The position numbers were made by a program, and so were the translations under genes. This document shows positions 9,089 through 17,756 of a stretch of DNA of 64,000 bases, in pieces (position 1 is the stretch's first letter; each line of letters starts with the position of its first letter). The stretch covers positions 620,001 through 684,000 of the forward strand of contig JAQCZH010000001.1 in the NCBI GenBank assembly GCA_027682585.1. Reading direction: 5' to 3'. The DNA is from Lachnospiraceae bacterium AF51-6-b8A. GTDB taxonomy: Bacteria; Bacillota; Clostridia; Lachnospirales; Lachnospiraceae. The notes under the pieces were generated by a model. That model searched no databases and had not been told where the DNA came from. It saw only the letters and a program-made list of their open reading frames with translations.

Positions 9089-11335
9089 GTGACAGATCAC
9101 AGAACAAAAAGAAATCATACAATTTATGCCTCTGATTCTCATCGCGGCAGAGCGAGGGAAAGCGACACGGGGCGCAGAGGGACAGATCGCAGGAAAGAGG
9201 AAGAGGCGGAAGAGGAACGGAGTCGGATCCGCCACAGGGTCTTTTCTTTTATCTGTGACGATATCTACGTACCCATGAAGGCAAGAGAGCTGGAGCATTT
9301 GCTGGATGTCCCGGCAGATAAAAAAGAGATCTTTGCGCAGGCTTTAGATGATCTTGTTGCCATGCGAAAGATCGAGGTCAACGGACAGGGCAGATACCGC
9401 AAATCTACGTCGGCTCCTATGGAGGGAACATTTATTGCCAACGCCAAGGGCTTTGGCTTTGTCACGGTAGAGGGCCAGGACGAGGATTACTTTATTCCAA
9501 GAGACTATGTCTGTGGGGCTTTTCACGGGGACCTGGTACAGATCTCTATCGTCAAGCGCGGAGATGACCAGGGGCACCGGGCGGAAGCCAAGGTTACCAG
9601 GATTTTAAGTCGTGGTATTACAAGTCTGGTCGGAACCTTTGAGTTGAGCCGCAAGGGGACTTTCGGATTTGTGGAGCCGGATCTTAAGAAAATTCCCGGA
9701 GATATCTTTATCCCGGCTTCCGGGACAAAGAATGCGATTACGGGAGACAAGGTCCTTATCTCGATTACGGATTACGGAGCGAAAAATAAGGGGCCGGAGG
9801 GAACGGTCACAGAGATCATCGGTCACAAGGGGGATAAGGGCGTGGATGTTCTGTCCACACTGCGTTCCTATGAGATTCCCATGGATTTTCCCCAGATGGT
9901 CCTGGAGGAGGCGGACCGGGTCGCAACTCCTGTTTCGGACAAGGAGATCGCCAGGAGGAGAGATTTGCGGGAAATCCCTATGGTGACCATTGACGGAGAG
10001 ACTTCCAAGGACCTGGATGACGCGGTCAGCCTTGAGAGAGAGGGCGAGGGCTATCGGCTTGGTGTTCATATTGCGGACGTCTCTCACTATGTGAAGGAGA
10101 ACTCAGCTCTGGACAGAGAGGCTCTGAAGAGGGGGACTTCTGTCTATGTTGTAGATCGGGTCGTGCCCATGCTGCCCGAGGTTCTCTCTAACGGAATGTG
10201 TTCTCTTAACGCGGGGGAGGATCGGCTGACGCTTTCCTGTCTGATGCACATGAATTCTCTGGGTCAGGTTGTCGACTATGAGATCGTCGAATCGGTGGTC
10301 AATATTGACCGGAGAATGACCTACACTGCGGTTCAGGCTGTCCTGGACGGGGATGCGGCAGCTGGCAGAGAGTATGCGGATTTCGCAGACACCTTTCATC
10401 TGATGCTGGAACTGTCCGAGAAGATCCGGGCAATTCGGACAGCAAGAGGGGCGATAGACTTCGATTTTCCCGAGACGGATATCATTTTAGATGAGAATGG
10501 GAGAGCCGTTGATTTAAGGCAGCACCCCAGAAATCAGGCGACAATGCTGATTGAGGATTTCATGCTTTCGGCCAATGAGTCTGTGGCTAAGGAATTTGCC
10601 CGGCGAGAGGTTCCCTTCCTTTATCGCACCCATGAGAAGCCGGATGCGGAGCGCCTGCGCAACTTAGAGACCTATCTGGGAGCTCTTGGCTATGTCATGC
10701 ACTCTGATCCTCAGCGGGTTCGCCCGATTGAAATTCAGAATATTATGACTCGGATCGCTGGAAAACCGGAGGAGAAGACCATCTCGACGATTGTCCTGAG
10801 GTCTATGCAGCAGGCCAAATACACCACAGAATGCATCGGTCATTTTGGCCTGGCAGCCAAGTATTACTGCCATTTCACATCTCCGATTCGCCGCTATCCG
10901 GATCTGATCATCCACCGCATTATCAAGGAAAATCTGGCCGGTAAATTCTCCGAGGAGCGGGCGGCTCACTATGAGGACATGATGCCTGCGGTTGCAGTGG
11001 AGACCTCCAGACTGGAGCGCCGGGCTGTCGACATCGAGCGGGATGTGGACCGCATGAAGAAGGTGGAGTACATGGAGGGACATGTGGGCGAGACCTATGT
11101 CGGCTGCGTATCGGGTGTCACGGGCTGGGGGCTCTATGTGGAACTGCCCAATTCCGTCGAGGGCTTGATCCCCGTCTCCACACTGACAGACGACTACTAC
11201 GAATTCTCCGAGGATACCTATGAGCTGATCGGAGAGCGCTTCAACCGGCATTTTAAACTTGGACAGCCGGTGAAAATTCTGGTGTCTTCTGTGGATGCCA
11301 GGGCGTCCACCATTGATTTTGAACTGATAGGATAG
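9089..11335 (+). CDS. rnr: Ribonuclease R
   Basis: 3'-5' exoribonuclease of the RNB family that degrades structured RNA and, with SmpB-tmRNA, non-stop mRNA. The start is GTG 9089, 6 bases after CAGGAG. Domains in order: a basic, charged N-terminal stretch (about 1-50), a winged-helix segment, cold-shock domains (about 110-250), the RNB catalytic domain with DGETSKDLDDAVSLE from residue 302 and its metal-binding aspartates, and a C-terminal S1 domain (about 660-745, VGETYVGCVSGVTGWGLYV). The 748 residues are normal for RNase R; the long basic tail of the E. coli enzyme is absent. It lies 7 bp before smpB, its partner in trans-translation. Confidence 0.96.
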   Translation: MTDHRTKRNHTIYASDSHRGRARESDTGRRGTDRRKEEEAEEERSRIRHRVFSFICDDIYVPMKARELEHLLDVPADKKEIFAQALDDLVAMRKIEVNGQGRYRKSTSAPMEGTFIANAKGFGFVTVEGQDEDYFIPRDYVCGAFHGDLVQISIVKRGDDQGHRAEAKVTRILSRGITSLVGTFELSRKGTFGFVEPDLKKIPGDIFIPASGTKNAITGDKVLISITDYGAKNKGPEGTVTEIIGHKGDKGVDVLSTLRSYEIPMDFPQMVLEEADRVATPVSDKEIARRRDLREIPMVTIDGETSKDLDDAVSLEREGEGYRLGVHIADVSHYVKENSALDREALKRGTSVYVVDRVVPMLPEVLSNGMCSLNAGEDRLTLSCLMHMNSLGQVVDYEIVESVVNIDRRMTYTAVQAVLDGDAAAGREYADFADTFHLMLELSEKIRAIRTARGAIDFDFPETDIILDENGRAVDLRQHPRNQATMLIEDFMLSANESVAKEFARREVPFLYRTHEKPDAERLRNLETYLGALGYVMHSDPQRVRPIEIQNIMTRIAGKPEEKTISTIVLRSMQQAKYTTECIGHFGLAAKYYCHFTSPIRRYPDLIIHRIIKENLAGKFSEERAAHYEDMMPAVAVETSRLERRAVDIERDVDRMKKVEYMEGHVGETYVGCVSGVTGWGLYVELPNSVEGLIPVSTLTDDYYEFSEDTYELIGERFNRHFKLGQPVKILVSSVDARASTIDFELIG

Positions 11336-11342
11336 GTGAGCG

Positions 11343-11813
11343 ATGGCAGATACGAGTCATGTGCATTTGATCGCAAATAACAAGAAGGCCAGACACGATT
11401 ACTTTCTGGATGAGTTCTATGAGGCCGGCATCGAGCTGGCCGGCACGGAGGTCAAGTCTCTTCGTATGGGCAAATGTTCCATCAAAGAGGCCTGGGTGCG
11501 CATTCAGAATGGTGAGGTCTTCCTCTACCAGATGCATATTTCACCCTATGAGAAGGGGAATCTCTTCAATCGGGATCCTCTGCGCCCAAGAAAACTTCTT
11601 CTGCACAGGGCTCAGATTGAAAAACTGGAGCAGAAGATAAAGACCAGGGGCTATACCCTTGTCCCGGTACGGATCTATTTCAAAAAGAGCCTTGCCAAGG
11701 CGGAGATTGCCCTGGCTCGCGGCAAGAAGCTCTATGACAAGCGGGCGGATATGGCCAAAAGGGACCAGGAGCGCCAGGCGCAGAGGGACTTTAAGATTCG
11801 TAATCTTCGATAA
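11343..11813 (+). CDS. smpB: SsrA-binding protein SmpB
   Basis: Binds the tRNA-like end of tmRNA and carries it to stalled ribosomes. The 156 residues include the typical N-terminal NKKARHDYFLDE, the GIELAGTEVKSLR core and the basic C-terminal tail (KLYDKRADMAKRDQERQAQRDFKIR), which forms the helix placed in the empty mRNA channel. The start follows AGGTGAGCG at 7 bases from the end of rnr, so the two are one operon. Its RNA partner ssrA begins 135 bp downstream with no clear terminator in between. Confidence 0.97.
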   Translation: MADTSHVHLIANNKKARHDYFLDEFYEAGIELAGTEVKSLRMGKCSIKEAWVRIQNGEVFLYQMHISPYEKGNLFNRDPLRPRKLLLHRAQIEKLEQKIKTRGYTLVPVRIYFKKSLAKAEIALARGKKLYDKRADMAKRDQERQAQRDFKIRNLR

Positions 11814-11862
11814 TATTTGTGCATGAGACCGTGAAGGAAGTGTGTATTTGATCGGCATATTC

Positions 11863-11891
11863 TTGTTTTTGAGGATGATTGCATGTAAGAT
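11863..11891 (+). promoter_or_regulatory. Candidate ssrA promoter
   Basis: TTGTTT (11863-11868), 17 bp, TAAGAT (11886-11891). Transcription from here would give a precursor with a roughly 50-base 5' leader, trimmed to the mature tmRNA end. Neither hexamer is strong; ssrA may also be read from the smpB operon. Confidence 0.35.
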
Positions 11892-11948
11892 AGATTTCAA
11901 AGCACGGTTTTATACGGAATGTCATCTGTACGGTGCCGTTGCCTAGCA

Positions 11949-12291
11949 GGGCTAGTAAAGGTTTCGACAGGGATCCTGCAGCTGGTGAAGCGAGCCGCAT
12001 GGCGATGCGTGAAATGGCCAACCTAAATTGAAACGCTAAGAACAATTCTTTAGCAATCGCAGCCTGAGGGCTGTAACCCCCTTCTAACTCACCTGCATGT
12101 TGGAGACCGGGTTTCGAAAAAAGCAGGAAACGACATGCCTAAAGCTTTGAGGGTATGGGCGTAAAATGAAGCTACCAAGGCCGCAAGGGTGTCTGCTTTC
12201 GGGCGGCGGAGGGAATTTCAAAGAACAGACTACGCTCGTAGAAGAACAGGGAATGGATTTTTGGACAGGGGTTCGATTCCCCTCTAGTCCA
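11949..12291 (+). ncRNA. ssrA: Transfer-messenger RNA (tmRNA)
   Basis: Rescues stalled ribosomes: it accepts alanine like a tRNA and then acts as mRNA for a degradation tag. The ends define it: GGGCTAG (11949-11955) pairs with CTAGTCC (12284-12290) as a 7-bp acceptor stem with one G-U, the 5' side continues with GGTTTCGACAGG as in known tmRNAs, and AGGGG-TTCGATT-CCCCT (12267-12283) is the T arm. The tag reading frame is GCT at 12035 to TGA at 12065-12067 and encodes A-K-N-N-S-L-A-I-A-A, with the usual AA end. The genome reads ATCA after the acceptor stem, so CCA is not encoded and must be added. A terminator follows. Confidence 0.96.
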
Positions 12292-12294
12292 TCA

Positions 12295-12338
12295 GGGATC
12301 TGGTTCAAGCAACGACTTGGATCCGATCCCCTTTTCTT
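12295..12338 (+). terminator. Terminator after ssrA
   Basis: GGGATC (12295-12300) pairs with GATCCC (12325-12330); the loop includes an inner CAAG/CTTG pairing, and CTTTTCTTT follows. Confidence 0.75.
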
Positions 12339-12380
12339 TATATGATTCATGACAATTGAATGCCTTATGAGGAGGAAACC

Positions 12381-13061
12381 ATGGCATATAAGAAAATCAT
12401 GGTCGTTGACGATGAGATGCGTATTCGCAAGATTGTCCGCGACTTTTTGGTCAGAGACGGCTATGACGTCGTAGAAGCGCAGGATGGAGAGGAGGCGCTG
12501 GATCTCTTTTATCAGGATCATGAGATAGGACTGATTATCCTAGATGTCATGCTGCCAAAGCTAAGCGGCTTTGATGTGGCCAGAGAGATCCGGGAGACTT
12601 CCAAGGTGCCGATTGTCATCCTGACGGCCAAGTCGGATGAGCAGGACGAACTGCAGGGCTTTGATATTGGCGTTGATGAGTACATCTCTAAGCCATTCTC
12701 TCCTAAGACGCTTGTGGCGCGGGTACAGGCAATTCTGCGAAGAAGCGGCGTTGAGGAGCAGGTGAAGGTCCTGGAGGCCGGAGGCATCCGTCTGGACTTT
12801 GTCGCGCACACGGTTACCGTCGATGGAAGGGAGATTATGCTGTCCGCCAAGGAGTTTGAACTTTTGGCTTACTTCATGGAAAATAAGGGTATCGCCCTCT
12901 CCAGAGAGAAAATCTTGAATTCAGTCTGGGACTACGATTACTTCGGAGATGCCAGAACCATTGACACTCATGTCAAGAAGCTTCGCGCCAAGATCGGCGA
13001 GAAGGGAAGTTATATCCGCACAATCTGGGGGATGGGATATAAGTTTGAGGTCAGTGATTAG
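12381..13061 (+). CDS. OmpR-family response regulator
   Basis: DNA-binding half of a two-component system. ATG 12381 is chosen over the upstream in-frame 12360 because it follows GGAGGAAACC. Receiver domain (1-120): acidic pair Asp10-Asp11, phosphoacceptor Asp55 in IILDVMLP, switch Thr in VILTAKS, and the conserved Lys in YISKPF. C-terminal winged helix (about 130-226) with LSAKEFELLAYFMENKG and RTIDTHVKKLRAKIG. It is followed 22 bp later by its histidine kinase. Promoter regulation and target genes cannot be told from the sequence; hisH-hisF follow in the same direction but are probably passengers. Confidence 0.93.
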   Translation: MAYKKIMVVDDEMRIRKIVRDFLVRDGYDVVEAQDGEEALDLFYQDHEIGLIILDVMLPKLSGFDVAREIRETSKVPIVILTAKSDEQDELQGFDIGVDEYISKPFSPKTLVARVQAILRRSGVEEQVKVLEAGGIRLDFVAHTVTVDGREIMLSAKEFELLAYFMENKGIALSREKILNSVWDYDYFGDARTIDTHVKKLRAKIGEKGSYIRTIWGMGYKFEVSD

Positions 13062-13083
13062 GAGGGGGCAAGAGGAGTCGGCC

Positions 13084-14574
13084 GTGAAAAGGAAGAGGAC
13101 GTGGACAGGAATCAACCAGAAGATCGTAATTATTTTTCTGATTGTCATCAACGGATTGATTATTCTGACATTTCTCATCAACTTCTTTTTGCTTAAAGAT
13201 TATTATGCGCGCAATAAAGTGGGAAATCTGGAGAAGGTATACCGTATCTTTGAAGATCAGTCGACAAACGGCCATCTCTATTCTCCGGATTACCGGCTGC
13301 AATTTGAGCAGATCTGTGCCAATTTCAATCTGGACGCTGTAATTACAAACGGCACTGGAGATCTGCTCTTGACATCTATGGATGAGAGCTCAGCGATCCC
13401 TGGGAGCCTGCGCAGGGTCCTGGCTGAAAACAGGAATTTATCGGTGCCGTCCACCAAAGACCTGAATTCAAATTATCGCCAGCTTCGTGTGATGGATTCG
13501 CATACGCATGAGGAATATCTGGTTTTGATCGGGCGATTTCCTGACGGCAATCTTATCGCGATTCGAAGCGGCGTGGAATCGCTCAAAGAGGCGGCAATCA
13601 TCCTGCGAAAAACTCTGTTCATTGCAGGAACGATTTCTGTGATCTTGTCTGTTCTGATAGGCAGTTTCGCGGCCCGCATGATCACAGATCGGATTCGTCG
13701 TATGCAGAAGCTGGCCAGGCGGATGTCCGACCTGGATTTTGACGCCAAGTATGAACAGACGTCAAATTATGATGAACTGGATAATCTGGGAGAAAGCTTA
13801 AATGAACTCTCAGGGAAATTGCAGACAACGATCGGAGAACTGAAGACGGCCAATAATGATTTGAAGAAGGGGCTTGAGATCCGTGACAAGCAGGAGAAGA
13901 TGCGCAGGGAATTTCTCTCCAACGCCTCTCATGAACTGAAAACGCCCATCGCTGTTATTCAGGGCTATGCGGAAGGCCTGCAGGATGGAATTGCGCAGAC
14001 ACCGGGAGATATTCAATTCTACACAGATACCATTCTTGATGAGGCGAATCGCATGAATCGTCTGGTTCGCCAGATGATTGATCTTAATACTCTGGAGTAT
14101 GGTAAGAATATGGTATCCATGGAGCGCTTTGATCTCATGGTTTCCATTCGGTCTCTTGTCGCCTCACAACAGATTCTGGCAAGCGGCATTCAGATTGATA
14201 TCAGACCGCAGAATGAGGCGATTCATATATGGGCGGATCCCATTCTGACGGAACAGGTGATCAGCAATTATCTGAGCAATGCCATCCACTATTGCGGGGG
14301 AAGAAAAGAGATCCATGTGCGGGCTGATCGAGAAGCCGGCCGTGTTCGCTTCTCTGTCTTCAATACAGGAGACCCCATCCCTGAGGCCTCTCTGGAACAT
14401 CTCTTTGAGAAATTCTACAAGGTGGACAAGGCCAGAAGCCGCGCTTACGGAGGATCCGGCATTGGTCTGTCCGTTGTCAAGGCAATTGCCGAGTCCTTTC
14501 AACAGGAGTGCGGTGTGGTCAATCATGAAGACGGCGTGGAGTTCTATTTTACCTTCGATACAACCAATGCCTGA
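13084..14574 (+). CDS. Sensor histidine kinase
   Basis: Membrane partner of the regulator just upstream. The open frame overlaps the regulator from 12949, but GTG 13084 is preferred: AGAGGAG lies 7 bases upstream, and it puts a membrane helix at the N-terminus. The 496 residues contain TM1 (about 12-34), an extracytoplasmic sensor region (about 35-175), TM2 (about 178-200), a HAMP-like linker, and the HisKA box SNASHELKTPI with phosphorylated His283. The ATPase domain has NYLSNAIHY (N box), NTGDPIP (G1) and GGSGIGLSVVKAIAE (G2). The sensor region is not one I recognise, so the signal is unknown. Confidence 0.92.
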   Translation: MKRKRTWTGINQKIVIIFLIVINGLIILTFLINFFLLKDYYARNKVGNLEKVYRIFEDQSTNGHLYSPDYRLQFEQICANFNLDAVITNGTGDLLLTSMDESSAIPGSLRRVLAENRNLSVPSTKDLNSNYRQLRVMDSHTHEEYLVLIGRFPDGNLIAIRSGVESLKEAAIILRKTLFIAGTISVILSVLIGSFAARMITDRIRRMQKLARRMSDLDFDAKYEQTSNYDELDNLGESLNELSGKLQTTIGELKTANNDLKKGLEIRDKQEKMRREFLSNASHELKTPIAVIQGYAEGLQDGIAQTPGDIQFYTDTILDEANRMNRLVRQMIDLNTLEYGKNMVSMERFDLMVSIRSLVASQQILASGIQIDIRPQNEAIHIWADPILTEQVISNYLSNAIHYCGGRKEIHVRADREAGRVRFSVFNTGDPIPEASLEHLFEKFYKVDKARSRAYGGSGIGLSVVKAIAESFQQECGVVNHEDGVEFYFTFDTTNA

Positions 14575-14583
14575 CGGGAGAGA

Positions 14584-15195
14584 ATGATGTTGGCAATGAT
14601 TGATTATGATGCCGGAAATATCAGAAGCGTTGCCAAGGCTTGCGAGGCCATTGGCTCACCGGCTGTTCTGACGAGGGATCCAGAACGGATCCTGGCGGCG
14701 GACCATATTATCCTGCCCGGGGTGGGTTCTTTTGGCGAGGCCATGAGTCGTCTCCATTCCTACGGCCTGATTCCGGTCATTCAAGAGGCAGTTATAAGAG
14801 AGATCCCCTTTCTGGGAATCTGCCTGGGTCTGCAGCTGCTCTTTGCCTCCAGTCAGGAGAGCCCGCATACCAGGGGACTTGGAATCCTGCCGGGAGATAT
14901 TTATCGGATTCCTGCGCAGGAGGGGATTAAGATTCCCCATATTGGCTGGAATTCCCTGTCTTTTCCGAGGAAGGGAAGACTCTTTCGCGGGATAAAGGAA
15001 GAGGACGATGTCTATTTCGTCCATTCCTACTATTTAAAGGCAGAAGATCCCTCAATTGTGACAAGCAGAACGCAATACGGAGCAGTGCAGATGGATACTT
15101 CTGTAGAGAGAGGGAACCTCTTTGCCTGTCAGTTTCATCCTGAGAAGAGTTCTCATGTTGGGCTGCAAATTCTTCGCAATTTTCTGGAGGTGTAA
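14584..15195 (+). CDS. hisH: Imidazole glycerol phosphate synthase, glutaminase subunit
   Basis: Releases ammonia from glutamine for HisF in histidine synthesis. It is a 203-residue class I glutamine amidotransferase: the Cys80 nucleophile in GICLGLQ, and His185 and Glu187 in CQFHPEKS, complete the triad. The start is ATG 14584 behind GGGAGAG, only 10 bp after the kinase gene, so translation is probably coupled. It ends 3 bases before hisF. No other histidine genes are in the window, so this pair is separated from the rest of the pathway. Confidence 0.96.
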   Translation: MMLAMIDYDAGNIRSVAKACEAIGSPAVLTRDPERILAADHIILPGVGSFGEAMSRLHSYGLIPVIQEAVIREIPFLGICLGLQLLFASSQESPHTRGLGILPGDIYRIPAQEGIKIPHIGWNSLSFPRKGRLFRGIKEEDDVYFVHSYYLKAEDPSIVTSRTQYGAVQMDTSVERGNLFACQFHPEKSSHVGLQILRNFLEV

Positions 15196-15197
15196 TC

Positions 15198-15959
15198 ATG
15201 CTTACCAAGAGGGTCATTCCATGTCTGGACGTCATGGACGGCCGGGTAGTTAAAGGGGTGAATTTTGCTGATTTGAGGGATGCCGGAGATCCGGTTTCCA
15301 TTGCCAGGGCCTATGACGCGGCCGGGGCTGATGAGCTGATTTTCCTTGACATCACGGCCTCCAGTGACAAGAGGGCAACGGTGATCGATATGGTACGAGC
15401 GGTCGCCGCCGAGGTCTTTATCCCCTTTACCGTAGGCGGAGGGATTCGCAGTGTGGACGATTTCAAGTCCCTCCTGGCGGAGGGGGCTGACAAAATCTCC
15501 GTCAATTCCGCGGCGATCGATCATCCCGAGCTTCTGACCCAGGCGGCGGATAAATTCGGGAGTCAGTGCGTGGTTCTGGCGATTGATGCCAGGCGAAGGG
15601 AGGACGGATCGGGCTGGGAGGTCTATCAGCAGGGAGGACGTCTCAACACGCATATGGATGCTGTGGCCTGGGCCAAAGAGGCGGTTGAGCGAGGCGCCGG
15701 AGAGATCCTGCTGACTTCCATGGACTGTGACGGGACGAAAGACGGCTATGATATCGCTCTGACCAGGACGATCGCCAGGGCAGTTTCGGTTCCGGTGATC
15801 GCTTCCGGGGGCGCCGGGAAGAAGGAACATTTCTATGATGCTCTGACAGAGGGCGGGGCAGATGCGGTTTTGGCGGCCTCTCTCTTTCACTATAAGGAAT
15901 TGGAGATCCGAGAGCTGAAGGAGTATCTTCGAAGACGGGGAATCTCTGTGAGACTGTAG
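15198..15959 (+). CDS. hisF: Imidazole glycerol phosphate synthase, cyclase subunit
   Basis: A (beta-alpha)8 barrel that uses ammonia from HisH to turn PRFAR into imidazole glycerol phosphate and AICAR. Both catalytic aspartates are in place: Asp11 in [12 protein letters not shown] and Asp130 in LAIDARR. The phosphate-binding loops GGGIRS and SGGAGKKEH are clear. The 253 residues are standard. GGAGGTG just before the start overlaps the end of hisH. Its by-product AICAR feeds the purine pathway, whose last two genes lie about 1 kb downstream, although separate promoters make coregulation uncertain. Confidence 0.97.
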   Translation: MLTKRVIPCLDVMDGRVVKGVNFADLRDAGDPVSIARAYDAAGADELIFLDITASSDKRATVIDMVRAVAAEVFIPFTVGGGIRSVDDFKSLLAEGADKISVNSAAIDHPELLTQAADKFGSQCVVLAIDARRREDGSGWEVYQQGGRLNTHMDAVAWAKEAVERGAGEILLTSMDCDGTKDGYDIALTRTIARAVSVPVIASGGAGKKEHFYDALTEGGADAVLAASLFHYKELEIRELKEYLRRRGISVRL

Positions 15960-16075
15960 GGCCTGTAGAATTTCTCTGAGAGACGCATGATTTTGCCTAA
16001 GAGACAAGGGGAAGAATTTCTCCTGAGGAATTCTGGTTTCGACGATGCTAGTATGGATATTAATCAGGAGGTTGT

Positions 16076-16750
16076 ATGGCGGCAATTGAAAATGACTGGC
16101 TACCGGCCCTTGAGCCGGAATTTCACAAGGACTACTACAGGAAGCTCTATCTTCGCATGAAGGAAGAGTACCACAAGTATGTTATTTATCCGCCCTCCGA
16201 GGAGATCTTCAATGCCTTCCATCTGACGCCTCTCTCTAAGGTCAAGGTGGTGATTCTGGGGCAGGATCCCTATCATGAGCCGGGACAGGCTCAGGGGCTT
16301 TGCTTTTCTGTCAGGAAGGGGGTCAAAGTTCCTCCTTCCCTGGTCAATATCTATCAGGAGCTGCACACAGATTTGGGCTGTTATATTCCAAATCATGGTT
16401 CCCTGGTCAAGTGGGCCGAGCAGGGAGTTTTGCTTCTAAATACGGTTCTTGCAGTGCGGGCTCATCAGGCGAATTCTCTGCGGGGAATTGGATGGGAAGA
16501 ATTCACAGACGCCGCGATTCGGGCTCTAAATGAACGGGATCAGCCAATTGTCTTCATGTTATGGGGCTCATCCGCGCAGGCCAAGGCAGCCATGCTGGAC
16601 AATCCCAGACATTTGATCTTGAAGGCACCCCATCCAAGCCCTCTGTCTGCTTATCGGGGTTTCTTCGGCTGCGGCCATTTCTCGAAGTGCAACGAATATC
16701 TGAAAGAACGGGGGCTGGAGCCGATTGACTGGCAGATTGAAAATATCTGA
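16076..16750 (+). CDS. ung: Uracil-DNA glycosylase
   Basis: Removes uracil from DNA to begin base-excision repair. It is a family 1 enzyme of 224 residues: the water-activating Asp64 in [15 protein letters not shown], the uracil-binding GLCFSV, and the [14 protein letters not shown] leucine loop with catalytic His186. The start follows CAGGAGG. It stands between hisF (116 bp upstream) and a strong terminator, probably as a single gene. The 116-bp gap before it holds a GAATT/AATTC dyad (near 16013-16032) with no T-run, so I do not call it a terminator. Confidence 0.97.
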   Translation: MAAIENDWLPALEPEFHKDYYRKLYLRMKEEYHKYVIYPPSEEIFNAFHLTPLSKVKVVILGQDPYHEPGQAQGLCFSVRKGVKVPPSLVNIYQELHTDLGCYIPNHGSLVKWAEQGVLLLNTVLAVRAHQANSLRGIGWEEFTDAAIRALNERDQPIVFMLWGSSAQAKAAMLDNPRHLILKAPHPSPLSAYRGFFGCGHFSKCNEYLKERGLEPIDWQIENI

Positions 16751-16797
16751 GAATATCGTGTGGAAGGGCTACTACGATACATAGGAGAAAGAGTAAG

Positions 16798-16830
16798 ATT
16801 CTGTCTGCGTCAGCGGACAGAATTTTTATT
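16798..16830 (+). terminator. Terminator after ung
   Basis: ATTCTGTCTGC (16798-16808) pairs with GCGGACAGAAT (16813-16823, one G-U) around GTCA and is followed by TTTTATTT. A strong intrinsic terminator. Confidence 0.9.
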
Positions 16831-16891
16831 TATAAGCGGAGCCTGCACAGAGTATTAAAATTCGAAATAAGCCAGAGAGAGGGACATTGTC

Positions 16892-16897
16892 TATAAT
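16892..16897 (+). promoter_or_regulatory. -10 element for the purO operon
   Basis: A perfect TATAAT, 36 bases before the ATG of the IMP cyclohydrolase gene and after the ung terminator. The -35 is not evident. Confidence 0.5.
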
Positions 16898-16932
16898 GAT
16901 GAAGTACCTTAATCTCTAGCAGGAGGATTTCG

Positions 16933-17646
16933 ATGAAGATGCTTTCACTGAAGAGGGAACTCACAGGCAATACCTACCCCGGACGAGGGATTATTCTGGG
17001 CAAGTCAGAGGACAGCAGATGCGCTGTCGTCGCTTATTTTATCATGGGCCGGAGCGCAAACAGCAGGAACCGTATTTTCGTGGAAGAAGAAGACGGCATT
17101 CGCACGCAGGCGTTTGACCCATCCAAAATCGAAGATCCAAGTCTGATTATTTATGCGCCAGTTCGCGTGCTTGATGACAGGCTGATTGTTTCCAACGGAG
17201 ATCAGACAGACACCATCTATGACGGTATGAGAGCGGGAAAAAGCTTTGAGGAATCTTTGAGAAAGAGGAAATTTGAGCCGGATGCCCCCAACTATACCCC
17301 TCGTATTTCCGGTTTGCTTGAACTGAGAGAGGGCGCATGTACCATCTCCATGTCCATTTTAAAGAGTCACAATGGCAATCCGGCTCAGTGCGACCGCTGT
17401 ACCTATACCTATGATAAGCCGCTGGCGGGCGAGGGCTACTTCATTCACACCTATCAGTCTGATGGGTCCCCCCTCCCATCCTATGAGGGCGAACCCGCCC
17501 TCCTTGCACTGTCGGGAGATATTGACTGTCTTACAGAGGAGATCTGGTCCGCCCTCAATGAGGACAACAAAGTCTCCCTTTTTGTTCGCTATATTCATCT
17601 GGAAGATGGGAGCAGCCAGACCAGAATTGTCAATAAGAATGTCTGA
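16933..17646 (+). CDS. purO: IMP cyclohydrolase, PurO type
   Basis: Closes the ring of FAICAR to make IMP, the last step of the pathway. The 237-residue protein has the features of archaeal-type PurO rather than the PurH N-terminal domain: GNTYPGRGIILG at the start, FIMGRSANSRNR, and the strongly conserved IVSNGDQTDTI. It is larger than archaeal PurO (about 200 residues), with extra sequence near the middle and C-terminus. The ATG at 16933 follows GCAGGAGG. The next gene supplies the preceding formyltransferase step, so the two together replace bifunctional PurH. The NTN-hydrolase-like fold is known for the family; I infer it here. Confidence 0.88.
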   Translation: MKMLSLKRELTGNTYPGRGIILGKSEDSRCAVVAYFIMGRSANSRNRIFVEEEDGIRTQAFDPSKIEDPSLIIYAPVRVLDDRLIVSNGDQTDTIYDGMRAGKSFEESLRKRKFEPDAPNYTPRISGLLELREGACTISMSILKSHNGNPAQCDRCTYTYDKPLAGEGYFIHTYQSDGSPLPSYEGEPALLALSGDIDCLTEEIWSALNEDNKVSLFVRYIHLEDGSSQTRIVNKNV

Positions 17647-17756
17647 CCAATCCGCAAAGCTGCTGCAGGAGAACATTGGCAGAGCGCACATTCGCCTGCA
17701 GGCATGTTCCAGGGAGCCTTTTCGGCAGGGATGATAGCAAAATCAAGGAGGAAGCA

